8,793 bases of DNA from Pseudomonadota bacterium (GCA_023420795.1 JAEZVM010000027.1:1-8793), one strand, 5' to 3'; positions 1 to 7,129 are shown, numbered from the stretch's first letter. Notes: a model not told the origin generated them from the sequence alone. Program-made: numbers and translations.

Positions 1-1046
1 ATCTGGAAGGCGGCCATCCACATGTAGAGCGGCCGGTCGCCCCGTGGAAGAAGGCATGGCTGGGCCGCAAGGTCGAGATCGGCTTTTTCGTGCTGCTCCT
101 TGCCGCTACCGCAGGGCTTTATTCGCAGCGCGACAAGCTGGCGCGCCTGTCCAAGCGCAAGAGCAAGCCGTGGATCTCGATCCCGCGCACGCTGCTGTGG
201 ATCGCCAGCGTCGGCTTCATCGGCTTCTACCTGAAGGCGCAGCCCAGCATCACGCAGATCATGACCTGGTTCCATTCGCTGATCCACCAGTGGAAATGGG
301 AGCTGTTCCTGTCTGATCCGTTCATCTTCATCTTCTGGTGGTTCATCTTCATCACGATGTTCATCTGGGGCAGGGGACTGTTCTGCGGCTGGATCTGCCC
401 GTTCGGCTCGCTGCAGCACCTCGCCCTGAAGCTGGGCCAGCTGATCGGACTGAAGCGCTTCCAAAAGCTGCTGCCGATGGCCGTGCATGACAAGCTCAAG
501 TGGCTCAAGTATGTGATCTTCGCGGGCTTGCTGGGCGTGTCGTTCTACTCGATGGAGCTGGCCGAGACGCTGGCCGAGGTCGAGCCGTTCAAGACCACCT
601 TCCTGGTGGGCGTGTGGAATCGGTCGTGGCCGTTCGTGCTGTTCGTTGGCGTGATCCTGGGCATCTCCATCCTCAGCGAGCGGCCGTACTGCAAGTACAT
701 CTGTCCGCTGGGAGCGGGTCTTGCGATCCCGACCAAGTTCAGGTTTTTCGGCTTAAAGCGCAAGAGCGAATGCGAGACCTGCCATGCATGTGCAGCCGGC
801 TGCGGCTCGCATGCGATCGATGCCAAGGGCAGGATCGACCAGAAGGAATGCCTGCTGTGCCTGGACTGCATGGTGATGTACTACGACGACCATGCGTGCC
901 CGCCGCTGGTGAAGGAACGCAAGCATCGCGAGCGCGAAGGCCTGCCGCTGACGGCGATCGATGCGAAGGGATATTTCATTCCGCTGGAGAGCGTGCGCCG
1001 CAATCTCTCCGAGAAGACGGCCGAGCTGGCCGGGAAGGCGGGATGA
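1..1046 (+). CDS. nosR: NosR, C-terminal part (5' end outside window)
   Basis: NosR is a membrane-bound flavo-iron-sulfur protein needed for nitrous oxide respiration. It is thought to pass electrons from the quinol pool towards periplasmic NosZ and also supports nos expression. The reading frame is open from base 3 with no start, so the N-terminal periplasmic flavin domain lies to the left; 347 residues are visible. Several hydrophobic segments are interspersed with two NosR/NapH-type motifs, CGWICP (bases 384-401) and CKYICP (690-707). These are followed by a polyferredoxin-like tail with CX2CX2CX3C (771-803) and CX2CX2CX9CP (849-902), which would bind two [4Fe-4S] clusters on the cytoplasmic side. 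The first cluster motif ends in CG rather than CP. The stop TGA overlaps the nosD start as ATGA, which indicates translational coupling. NapH or CcoG-like ferredoxins are the alternatives, but the nosDFY neighbours decide for NosR. Confidence 0.95.
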   Translation, partial: LEGGHPHVERPVAPWKKAWLGRKVEIGFFVLLLAATAGLYSQRDKLARLSKRKSKPWISIPRTLLWIASVGFIGFYLKAQPSITQIMTWFHSLIHQWKWELFLSDPFIFIFWWFIFITMFIWGRGLFCGWICPFGSLQHLALKLGQLIGLKRFQKLLPMAVHDKLKWLKYVIFAGLLGVSFYSMELAETLAEVEPFKTTFLVGVWNRSWPFVLFVGVILGISILSERPYCKYICPLGAGLAIPTKFRFFGLKRKSECETCHACAAGCGSHAIDAKGRIDQKECLLCLDCMVMYYDDHACPPLVKERKHREREGLPLTAIDAKGYFIPLESVRRNLSEKTAELAGKAG

Positions 1047-2344
1047 TAGTGGAGCGCAGAGCCGTCGCGGCGACAAAGCCAGCCGGCACATGGCTACTGG
1101 CGGCCATGCTGGCAATGCCGGCATGCGCGTGGAGCGCAGTGCTGACGGTCAAGCCGGGCGAGTCGATTGCAGCGGCGATTGCGGCGGCCGCACCCGGCGA
1201 CACCGTCGAGGTCGAGCGCGGCGATTATGCCGAGCGGCTGGTGATTGACAAGCCGCTGGTGCTCAAGGGGCGCAACCGGCCGACGATCCGCGGGGATTTC
1301 AGTGGCGACGTGATCCGCGTGCGCGCGCCGGACGTGACCATCCAGGGCTTAATCGTGCGCGACAGCGGTATCGACCAGACCGCGCAGAATGCGGGGATTT
1401 ACATCCAGCCCAATTCCGACCGTCCGGTCGTGCAGGACTGCGAGGTCGTGTTCAACCTGTTCGGCATCTGGCTGGAAGGTTCCGATGATGCACGCATCGA
1501 ACGCAATACCGTGACGGGCCGGCGTGATCTGATGTCGCCGTCGCGGGGCAACGGTATCCAGGTCTACAACGTCGAACGCGCGCAGGTCATCGACAACCAC
1601 ATCAGCTATGCGCGCGACGGCATCTATGTCGACTGGTCGCGCAATGTCGTCTTTCGCGGCAACCGCATCCACAACCTGCGCTACGGCACGCACTACATGA
1701 ACACCCACCACAGCCTGTGGGAGAACAACGAGGCTTACCTCAACCGCGGTGGCCTGGCGCTGATGGAAGTGCGCAGCCTGACGGTGCGCAACAACATCGC
1801 ATGGGGCAACACCGACCACGGCATCATGCTGCGCACGATCCAGGATTCGGTGATCGAGAACAATACGGTCGCCGACAACGGGCGCGGCTTCTTCATCTAT
1901 GACGCCGAATACAACACGCTGCGTGACAACCTCGTGGCGGGCAATGAGGTCGGCATCCATCTCGCGGCCGGTTCCGCCAACAACAAGGTGGATGGCAACG
2001 ACTTCATCGGCAACCGGCAGCAGATCAAGTATGTGGCGGCGCGCGACGTGGAGTGGGGCAAGTCCAAGGGAAATTACTGGAGCAACTACAGCGGCTGGGA
2101 CCAGAACGGCGACGGCAAGGGCGATGTCTTGTATGAAGCCAACGACGTGGTGGACCGCCTGAATTGGCAGTACCCGCTGCTCAAGCTGGTGCTGACCAGC
2201 CCGTCGATACAGACCTTGCGCTTCGTGGCGAGGCAGTTTCCCATCCTGCGCGCACCCAGCATCGTGGACAAGAACCCGCGCATGGTGCCTTGGAATCCAG
2301 AGTGGAGAAAGTGGAGTGAAAAACGTTCCCATCCAGGTAAGTAA
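1043..2344 (+). CDS. nosD: NosD, periplasmic copper-assembly protein of nitrous oxide reductase
   Basis: NosD is a periplasmic right-handed beta-helix protein that sits on the NosFY ABC transporter and works with NosL in supplying copper to apo-NosZ. The product has 433 residues. The frame is open far upstream, but the ATG at 1043 is chosen because it overlaps the nosR stop, follows an AAGGCGGG ribosome site, and gives a good signal peptide: basic start, hydrophobic stretch near residues 16-27, likely cleavage after ACA or AWSA (residues 29-32). Residues from about 90 to 360 contain many short repeats rich in Asn-Asn, Gly-Ile and Ile-x-x-N (for example IENNTV, VRNNIA, LRDNLV), typical of the CASH/NosD carbohydrate-binding-like beta-helix. 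A C-terminal segment with NYWSNYSGWD and a basic tail matches the family layout. The 3' end overlaps nosF by 29 bases. Function is assigned from the family and the context. Confidence 0.95.
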   Translation: MIVERRAVAATKPAGTWLLAAMLAMPACAWSAVLTVKPGESIAAAIAAAAPGDTVEVERGDYAERLVIDKPLVLKGRNRPTIRGDFSGDVIRVRAPDVTIQGLIVRDSGIDQTAQNAGIYIQPNSDRPVVQDCEVVFNLFGIWLEGSDDARIERNTVTGRRDLMSPSRGNGIQVYNVERAQVIDNHISYARDGIYVDWSRNVVFRGNRIHNLRYGTHYMNTHHSLWENNEAYLNRGGLALMEVRSLTVRNNIAWGNTDHGIMLRTIQDSVIENNTVADNGRGFFIYDAEYNTLRDNLVAGNEVGIHLAAGSANNKVDGNDFIGNRQQIKYVAARDVEWGKSKGNYWSNYSGWDQNGDGKGDVLYEANDVVDRLNWQYPLLKLVLTSPSIQTLRFVARQFPILRAPSIVDKNPRMVPWNPEWRKWSEKRSHPGK

Positions 2345-3248
2345 CATCAGCAAGCAGTTCGGCGATGTCCGCGCACTCGACAATGTCAGCCTGTCGGTGG
2401 CGCAGGGCGAAATGTTCGGCCTGATCGGCCACAACGGCGCCGGCAAGAGCACGCTGTTCAAGCTGATGCTGGGGCTGATTCCGCCGACCAGCGGCACGAG
2501 CGGCATCAACGGCACGCCGACTGCCACCGGCAATTTCCGCGACGTGCGCCGCCGCATCGGCTACCTGCCCGAGAATTTCGTCACCTATGACAATCTCACC
2601 GGGCTGGAAGTGCTGCATCTGTTCGCCGACCTGAAGCGCGTGCCGCGCGCGGAATGCGCGCCGGTGCTCCACAGCGTCGGCCTCGGACACGCGATGGACC
2701 GGCGCGTGCGCGGCTACTCCAAGGGCATGCGCCAGCGTCTGGGCTTTGCACAGGTGCTGGTCGGCAAGCCGGACCTGATCTTCCTCGACGAGCCCACCAA
2801 CGGCCTGGACGCGGAAGGCATCCACGAGTTCTACCGCGTCCTGCGCGATGCGCAGTCGCGCGGCGCCACCATCATCATCACCTCGCACATCCTGGCCGAG
2901 ATCCAGGAGCGTGTCGACCGGCTGGTGATCCTGAGCGGCGGCCGGATCGCCGCCGAAGGCACGCTTGCCCAGCTGCGCTCGCAACTGGTGTTGCCTTCCA
3001 CCATCGAGGCCGGCGTGCAGCCCGGCTGCCTCGCGCAGGTGCGTGACGCGCTCGCGGTGCTGCCGGACGTGGCGCTGCAGATCGAGAGCGTGGCGCAGGG
3101 CGACGTGGTGAAGGTGTCGTGCCCGGCGACACGCAAGATCGACGCGCTGCACTTGCTGACCAGCATGCGCAGCGCTGTACGCGATATCGTCGTGCATGAG
3201 CCGACGCTGGAAGACCTGTTCTTCGGTTACGGGGGAAAGCATGACTAG
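2316..3248 (+). CDS. nosF: NosF, ABC transporter ATPase for NosZ copper-site assembly
   Basis: NosF is the cytoplasmic ATPase of the NosDFY complex; its ATP hydrolysis is thought to drive conformational change in NosY and NosD during maturation of the copper sites in NosZ. The 310-residue protein shows a complete ABC domain: Walker A GHNGAGKST (residues 38-46), LPEN (84-87) at the Q-loop position, signature YSKGMRQR (134-141), Walker B LIFLDEP (154-160), the D-loop GLD, and the switch histidine H191. The tail of about 90 residues resembles other ABC-2 type exporters' ATPases. The start is GTG at 2316, preceded by GGAGAAAG at a suitable distance and lying inside the end of nosD, so coupled translation is likely. 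The stop overlaps the nosY start by 8 bases. On sequence alone it could be a generic ABC-2 ATPase, but its position between nosD and nosY settles the name. Confidence 0.95.
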   Translation: MKNVPIQVSNISKQFGDVRALDNVSLSVAQGEMFGLIGHNGAGKSTLFKLMLGLIPPTSGTSGINGTPTATGNFRDVRRRIGYLPENFVTYDNLTGLEVLHLFADLKRVPRAECAPVLHSVGLGHAMDRRVRGYSKGMRQRLGFAQVLVGKPDLIFLDEPTNGLDAEGIHEFYRVLRDAQSRGATIIITSHILAEIQERVDRLVILSGGRIAAEGTLAQLRSQLVLPSTIEAGVQPGCLAQVRDALAVLPDVALQIESVAQGDVVKVSCPATRKIDALHLLTSMRSAVRDIVVHEPTLEDLFFGYGGKHD

Positions 3249-4062
3249 TATCGATCTGGCACAGGTGCGCATCATCGCCAGCAAGGAATTCCGCGACCGC
3301 ATTCGCAACCTGTGGGTGCTGGCCGTGGCGGTGATCTTTTCGCTGTTTGCGCTTGCGATCGCCTATTTCGGGTCCGCGCAGCAGGGATCTGTCGGCTTTC
3401 GCGGCATCGACGTGACCATTGCCAGCCTGGTCAGCCTGGTGATCTACCTCGTGCCGCTGATTGCGTTGATCCTTGGCTACGACGCAATTGTCGGCGAGCG
3501 CGAGCGCGGCTCGCTCGAGCTGCTTATGTCGATGCCGGTCACCCGCTTCGAGATCCTCTTCGGAAAGTACCTCGGCCTTGCGCTGGCACTGTCGGTATCC
3601 ACGGTGGTCGGCTTTGGTGCCGGACTTCTGCCGATGGCGTCGCAGCTCGATATGAACGACTTGTACCACTATCTCGGCTTCGTCCTGTCCGCAATCTTGA
3701 TGGGCATGGCGTTTCTCAGCGTGTCGTTGCTGATCTCGGTGCTGGCATCGGACCGCATGCGTGCGTCGGGTCTCGCCATTGCGTTGTGGTTCTTCTTCGT
3801 GCTGATCTTCGACCTGCTGCTGACCGGAGCCTTGGTGGTCAGCCAGGGCAACCTGGGCAGTGCGGTATTCGGCACGCTGCTGATGCTGAATCCCGCCGAT
3901 GTGTTCCGTTTGCTGAATATTTTCAGTTCCGAGCAGGTGCAAACCATGTACGGGCTTGCGACCGTGATGCCGGAACGGCTGACCGACACGCTGGTGTTGA
4001 CCGGCATCATGTTCGGCTGGATCGTGATGCCGTTCTCGGTTGCTTGCTGGCGCTTTCGCTAG
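3241..4062 (+). CDS. nosY: NosY, ABC-2 type membrane subunit of NosDFY
   Basis: NosY is the inner-membrane permease-like subunit that joins cytoplasmic NosF to periplasmic NosD. The product has 273 residues, the usual size. Six hydrophobic segments can be read, at about residues 24-45, 58-80, 110-131, 144-168, 176-200 and 248-269. After the second comes the charged ERERGSLELLMSMPVTR stretch (86-102), a typical ABC-2 coupling region, and MLNPADVFRLLNI (215-227) is a further NosY-like motif. The frame is open for 15 codons upstream, but the ATG at 3241 is chosen because GGGGGAAAG lies just before it, it overlaps the nosF stop, and the resulting N-terminus (about 20 cytoplasmic residues, then a membrane helix) fits the family. 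It is the last recognisable nos gene here; nosL does not follow. Confidence 0.95.
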   Translation: MTSIDLAQVRIIASKEFRDRIRNLWVLAVAVIFSLFALAIAYFGSAQQGSVGFRGIDVTIASLVSLVIYLVPLIALILGYDAIVGERERGSLELLMSMPVTRFEILFGKYLGLALALSVSTVVGFGAGLLPMASQLDMNDLYHYLGFVLSAILMGMAFLSVSLLISVLASDRMRASGLAIALWFFFVLIFDLLLTGALVVSQGNLGSAVFGTLLMLNPADVFRLLNIFSSEQVQTMYGLATVMPERLTDTLVLTGIMFGWIVMPFSVACWRFR

Positions 4063-4095
4063 AGGGGATGGAGGGGCATCCTTGTTTTGCCCTCT
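4061..4095 (+). terminator. possible weak terminator hairpin after nosY
   Basis: Directly after the nosY stop, GAGGGGC (4071-4077) can pair with GCCCTC (4089-4094) with one bulged G and an 11-base loop. An alternative fold pairs AGAGGG (4061-4066) with CCCTCT (4090-4095) and encloses a small GGATG/CATCC hairpin (4066-4081). The bases that follow are pyrimidine-rich but do not form a clean T-run, so this is at best a weak intrinsic terminator. Its place at the end of the operon is the main support. Confidence 0.35.
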
Positions 4096-4333
4096 CATCA
4101 TTCTTAACTTCGGAATTAACCGTAGATAAGGACATAGCCAATCGGTGCCCACCCACAGCAGTCAGTATGGTAATCCCGCTTCTTTTTCGGGGGAATTACC
4201 AATGTCGTCGGAGTGCCTCATCGAACCGTTATCGATGGTAAGTTTCTCATTAGCCGTGTTACGGTAATCAGGACGACGACAGTATTGTGATCCATATTGG
4301 AGCGACCACATTATTTACATCAAGGAAAATCCG
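4063..4333. other. non-coding stretch between nosY and the 66-residue gene
   Basis: This 271-base stretch is visibly less GC-rich than the nos genes and no frame in it gives a plausible protein. It contains the possible terminator just after nosY and a second, stronger hairpin at 4168-4201. Near the right end, TTGTGA (4285-4290) and CATTAT (4309-4314), 18 bases apart, could be a poor sigma-70 promoter for the small gene starting at 4334. No convincing FNR/DNR box (TTGAT-N4-ATCAA) was found, although the nos neighbours would make one meaningful. Confidence 0.5.
4168..4201. repeat. inverted repeat, 10-bp stem with one bulge
   Basis: TGGTAATCCC (4168-4177) pairs with GGGAATTACCA (4191-4201) with a single bulged A at 4194, leaving a 13-base pyrimidine-rich loop that includes TTTTT. 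There is no T-run after the stem on either strand, so it does not look like an intrinsic terminator. A second copy of the arm sequence GGTAATC occurs at 4263-4269, so an alternative pairing is possible. It could be an RNA structure, a protein-binding site or a dispersed palindromic element; nothing visible decides between these. Confidence 0.5.
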
Positions 4334-4534
4334 ATGGCGAAGAAAGAGAAACTCGATCCGGAAACCGCTGCGCTGATTCAATGGTGTACGGAGGTGGAGG
4401 GATTTCTTGTTGCCGGTGGAGCTACGCTTGCTCAGGCACAGGAACATATTGAGGAGCAGGTGGAGTGGTTTACCGACATGTTCTATGACGGACTGTCTCC
4501 GGAAGAAGCAGCGAAAGCAGCATTGCGTGACTGA
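4334..4534 (+). CDS. small acidic protein of unknown function, 66 residues
   Basis: I do not recognise this protein. It is 66 residues long, soluble and acidic, with no signal peptide or membrane segment and a single cysteine (C18). The sequence suggests two or three helices: roughly 10-25, 31-49 (ending in the aromatic EWFTDMFYDG) and 55-65 (SPEEAAKAAL, a classic N-capped helix). It is considered real because AAGGA (4322-4326) sits seven bases before the ATG, codon use is regular, and the composition is protein-like. It lies between the nos operon and a decayed helicase relic on the other strand, with no partner gene, so a toxin-antitoxin role is not supported. Co-transcription with nosY is doubtful given the 271-base gap with hairpins. 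Confidence 0.7.
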   Translation: MAKKEKLDPETAALIQWCTEVEGFLVAGGATLAQAQEHIEEQVEWFTDMFYDGLSPEEAAKAALRD

Positions 4535-4547
4535 GGATGTGCAGGGG

Positions 4548-4676
4548 CGTCCCGGTTCCGGATTGCGCGGTCTTCATTAGGTCTTTTCTAGCCAGGACCG
4601 CCTGCATGGCCTGCGCCTGTGCTGGCCGGTTTGTAGTACCAAGTGTGCCGAAAGCACGCCGCAGCAGGTCGCCAAA
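4548..4676 (-). pseudogene. relic of a DEAD-box RNA helicase (Q-motif and start of motif I)
   Basis: Read on the minus strand, an uninterrupted frame gives a segment that starts FGDLLRR and includes LGTTNRPAQAQAMQAVL and then LMKTAQSGTG. This closely follows the N-terminal region of RhlE/DeaD-type DEAD-box helicases, where a phenylalanine upstream is followed by LGYTTPTPIQAQAIPAVL, the Q-motif, and then AQTGTGKT, motif I (Walker A). The aromatic-Thr-Pro part of the Q-motif is altered. Similarity stops at GTG: the catalytic Lys-Thr of motif I and all later motifs (DEAD, SAT and so on) are missing, and the frame runs on into sequence antisense to the 66-residue gene. There is no start with a ribosome site. 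It is best read as a leftover of a deleted or recombined helicase gene; chance similarity is the alternative. Confidence 0.6.
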
Positions 4677-4756
4677 CCGAGGCCGGGAAACGCCACGGGC
4701 ATGCAAACGGCTGGAGTAAATGCGGAGGTTAGCTGTTTGCGCGCCTGACTAATGAA

Positions 4757-6961
4757 TCACCCCTGACTGGCCGCGGCCTTGGCTCGCGCCATATGCAGTT
4801 TTTTGTAGCTGTCGATCATGCGTTGATGCCTGTCGAGCTCTTCCAGTTTCATGCTGGTGGGCGTCAGGCCAAAGAAGCGCACGCTGCCGTCCACCGAGCC
4901 CAGCACCGCATCTATTCGCGGATCGCCAAACATGCGGCGGAAATTGACCACGTAATCGTCCAACTCGAGTTCATCATCGAGCAGTACTTCCAGCACCACG
5001 TTCAAGGCTTGATAAAACAATCGGCGCTCGACCGTGTTGTCGTTGTACTGCAGGAAGGCGCCGACCAGATCGTGCGCCTCCTCGAACTGCTGCAGGGCGA
5101 GGTGAATGAGCAGCTTCAGCTCGAGTACTGTCAGCTGGCCCCATTCCGTATTCTCGTCAAACTCGATGCCGATCAGCGTGGCGATGTCGGAGTATTCATC
5201 GAGCTCGTTGTTGTTCAAACGATCGAGCAGATCTTCCAGGCTGGCGTCGTCCAGGCGATGCAGGTTCAGGATATCTTCGCGGAACAGCAGCGCCTTGTTG
5301 GTGTTGTCCCAGATCAGGTCTTCTATCGGAAATATTTCCGAATAGCCGGGCACCAGAATCCGGCAAGCGATGGCGCCGAGCTGGTCATGCACCGCCATGT
5401 ACACCTCTTTGCCCATCTCTTTCAGGATGCCGAGCAGGGTCGCGGCTTCGTCGGCATTGGAATTCTCACCCTGGCCGGAAAAATCCCACTCGACGAAATC
5501 GAAATTCGCCTTGGCGCTGAAAAAACGCCACGACACCACACCGCTGGAATCGATGAAGTGTTCAACAAAGTTGTTTGGCTCCGTCACGGCTTCACTGACA
5601 AAGGTGGGCTGGGGCAGATCGTTTAGTCCTTCAAAACTACGCCCTTGCAGCAGTTCCGTGAGACTGCGTTCCAGCGCCACCTCGAAGCTCGGGTGCGCGC
5701 CGAATGACGCAAAGACACCGCCAGTGCGCGGGTTCATCAGGGTGACGCACATCACCGGATAGACGCCACCCAGCGATGCGTCCTTCACCAGCACCGGAAA
5801 GCCTTGCTCTTCCAGCCCCTGGATGCCGGCCAGGATACGCGGGTATTTCGCCAGCACGTCCTGCGGCACATCTGGCAGCGCCATTTCGCCTTCGATGATT
5901 TCGCGCTTGACCGCCCGTTCGAATATCTCGGACAGGCATTGCACCTGCGCTTCGGCCAGCGTATTGCCGGCACTCATACCATTGCTGCCGTAGAGGTTTT
6001 CAACGAGGTTCGACGGGAAATACACCACTTTGCCGTCCGACTGCCGCACAAACGGCAGTGAACAGATGCCGCGTTTCATATCTCCCGAGTTGGTGTCGAT
6101 CAGGTGCGAGCCACGCAACTCGCCGTCCGGGTTGTAAATGGGCAGGCAGTATGCATCGAGGATTTCAGCCGGCAGCGCATCTTTACGGCCAGGCTTGAAC
6201 CAGCGCTCGTTCGGGTAATGGACAAATGCCGCATTCGCAATGTCCTCACCCCAGAACGACCCGGCGTAGAAGTGGTTGTTATTCAGTCGCTCGATAAACT
6301 CGCCCAATGCCGACGCCAGCGCGCTTTCTTTGGTCGCTCCCTTGCCATTGGTAAAACACATCGGCGAGTGTGCATCACGGATATGCAGCGACCACACATT
6401 GGGAACGATGTTGCGCCACGAAGCGATTTCAATCTTCATCCCCAGATTCGCCAAAATGCCCGACATATTGGCGATGGTTTGCTCCAGTGGCAGGTCCTTG
6501 CCCAGAATATAGGTGCTGGCGTCAGCCGCCGGCTTCAACGTCAACAGCGACTGCGCATCAGCATCCAGGTTCTCGACCTCTTCAATCACAAACTCGGGTC
6601 TGGCTTGCACCACTTTCTTGACCGTGCAACGCTCGATGGAGCGCAGGATGCCTTGGCGGTCATAGTCCGAGATATCCGCGGGCAGCTCGACCTGGATCTT
6701 GAAGATCTGTTTGTAACGGTTTTCTGGATCAACAATATTGTTTTGCGACAGGCGGATATTTTCGGTCGGGATATTGCGCGTATTGCAATACAACTTGACG
6801 AAGTACGCCGCACACAAGGCCGATGACGCCAGAAAATAATCGAAGGGACCGGGCGCCGAACCATCGCCCTTGTAGCGGATAGGCTGGTCGGCCACCACCG
6901 TGAAATCGTCAAACTTGGCTTCGAGGCGAAGCTTGTCGAGAAAATTGACTTTAATTTCCAT
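4757..6961 (-). CDS. OsmC domain / YcaO domain fusion protein
   Basis: This 734-residue cytoplasmic protein joins two families. Residues 1-130 form an OsmC-like domain with the two expected cysteines, C50 (in ASSALCAAYFVK) and C112 (in IERCTVKKVV), the pair that acts in peroxide reduction in true OsmC/Ohr proteins. Residues about 150-550 are a YcaO domain with the ATP-binding signatures GKGAT (206-210), E221-x-x-E-R and E345-x-x-E-R. Residues about 550-734 match the acidic, helical tail of E. coli YcaO, and the end lacks the PxPxP motif of azoline-forming YcaOs. E. coli YcaO (586 residues, no OsmC part) is linked to RimO-dependent methylthiolation of ribosomal protein S12; that role is only a guess here. 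The ATG at 6961 has a weak GGA site eight bases upstream. No peptide substrate or RiPP partner gene is adjacent. It diverges from the beta-lactamase gene. Confidence 0.9.
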   Translation of the reverse strand: MEIKVNFLDKLRLEAKFDDFTVVADQPIRYKGDGSAPGPFDYFLASSALCAAYFVKLYCNTRNIPTENIRLSQNNIVDPENRYKQIFKIQVELPADISDYDRQGILRSIERCTVKKVVQARPEFVIEEVENLDADAQSLLTLKPAADASTYILGKDLPLEQTIANMSGILANLGMKIEIASWRNIVPNVWSLHIRDAHSPMCFTNGKGATKESALASALGEFIERLNNNHFYAGSFWGEDIANAAFVHYPNERWFKPGRKDALPAEILDAYCLPIYNPDGELRGSHLIDTNSGDMKRGICSLPFVRQSDGKVVYFPSNLVENLYGSNGMSAGNTLAEAQVQCLSEIFERAVKREIIEGEMALPDVPQDVLAKYPRILAGIQGLEEQGFPVLVKDASLGGVYPVMCVTLMNPRTGGVFASFGAHPSFEVALERSLTELLQGRSFEGLNDLPQPTFVSEAVTEPNNFVEHFIDSSGVVSWRFFSAKANFDFVEWDFSGQGENSNADEAATLLGILKEMGKEVYMAVHDQLGAIACRILVPGYSEIFPIEDLIWDNTNKALLFREDILNLHRLDDASLEDLLDRLNNNELDEYSDIATLIGIEFDENTEWGQLTVLELKLLIHLALQQFEEAHDLVGAFLQYNDNTVERRLFYQALNVVLEVLLDDELELDDYVVNFRRMFGDPRIDAVLGSVDGSVRFFGLTPTSMKLEELDRHQRMIDSYKKLHMARAKAAASQG

Positions 6962-7002
6962 GGGAGATGTCCAAAAATCGTGCGCGAAAAAATGTAGCCG
7001 CC

Positions 7003-7031
7003 ATTATCCCGTCCGATGACCGGTCCGCAAA
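7003..7031 (-). promoter_or_regulatory. predicted sigma-70-type promoter of the OsmC-YcaO gene
   Basis: On the minus strand GATAAT (7008-7003, five of six matches to TATAAT) is preceded by a 17-base spacer and TTTGCG (7031-7026, a poor -35). Transcription would start near 6996 and give a leader of about 35 bases before the ATG at 6961. The spacing and position are right; the -35 match is weak. Confidence 0.5.
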
Positions 7032-7056
7032 GAAAAAGCGAGCGAGTGGTCGCCTT

Positions 7057-7074
7057 TTATGTGGTCACATGTAA
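7057..7074. promoter_or_regulatory. imperfect palindrome in the divergent promoter region, possible operator
   Basis: ATGTG (7059-7063) and CACAT (7066-7070) are inverted around a GT centre, with outer TT (7057-7058) and AA (7073-7074) offset by two bases. The site lies upstream of both the minus-strand GATAAT box and the beta-lactamase TATAAT box, where a shared regulator could bind. There is no direct evidence for a regulator and no LysR- or AmpR-type gene next to it. Confidence 0.3.
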
Positions 7075-7123
7075 CTATCACAAGCATCGGCCTCCTCTAT
7101 GTCTGAGCGTATGCCTCGACGCC

Positions 7124-7129
7124 TATAAT
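7124..7129 (+). promoter_or_regulatory. perfect -10 box TATAAT just before the beta-lactamase start
   Basis: TATAAT ends seven bases before the ATG at 7137. A transcript from it would begin at about 7136-7137, on or next to the first base of the start codon, so the mRNA would be leaderless. This fits with the lack of any Shine-Dalgarno sequence in the GC-rich bases before the ATG. No good -35 is seen 16-18 bases upstream (the sequence there is GTCTGA) and there is no TGn extension, so the promoter may be weak or need an activator. Confidence 0.55.

Noticed and set aside
500..1042. N-terminal extension of nosD into nosR
   Set aside because: The open frame is only a shadow of nosR; the ATG at 1043 with its ribosome site and signal peptide is the natural start.
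1349..2557. Long open frame on the minus strand opposite nosD and nosF (402 residues)
   Set aside because: It is a GC-driven antisense shadow: the translation is rich in Val, His, Ala and Asp with no domain pattern, and it crosses the nosD/nosF boundary, while both plus-strand genes are unmistakable.
2878..4152. Long open frame on the minus strand opposite nosF and nosY (424 residues)
   Set aside because: The low-complexity His/Gln/Arg-rich translation is typical of antisense reading of a membrane-protein gene.
4310..4323. FNR/DNR-type box near the 66-residue gene
   Set aside because: ATCAA is present, but the partner half is ATTAT rather than TTGAT, and the site would overlap the possible -10 and start region.
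4793..5626. 277-residue plus-strand frame opposite the OsmC-YcaO gene
   Set aside because: It is antisense to a clear YcaO-type protein and shows no recognisable motif.
4757..6961. RiPP biosynthetic cluster built around YcaO
   Set aside because: There is no precursor peptide, cyclodehydratase partner, protease or exporter nearby, and the C-terminus lacks PxPxP; the housekeeping E. coli YcaO type fits better.
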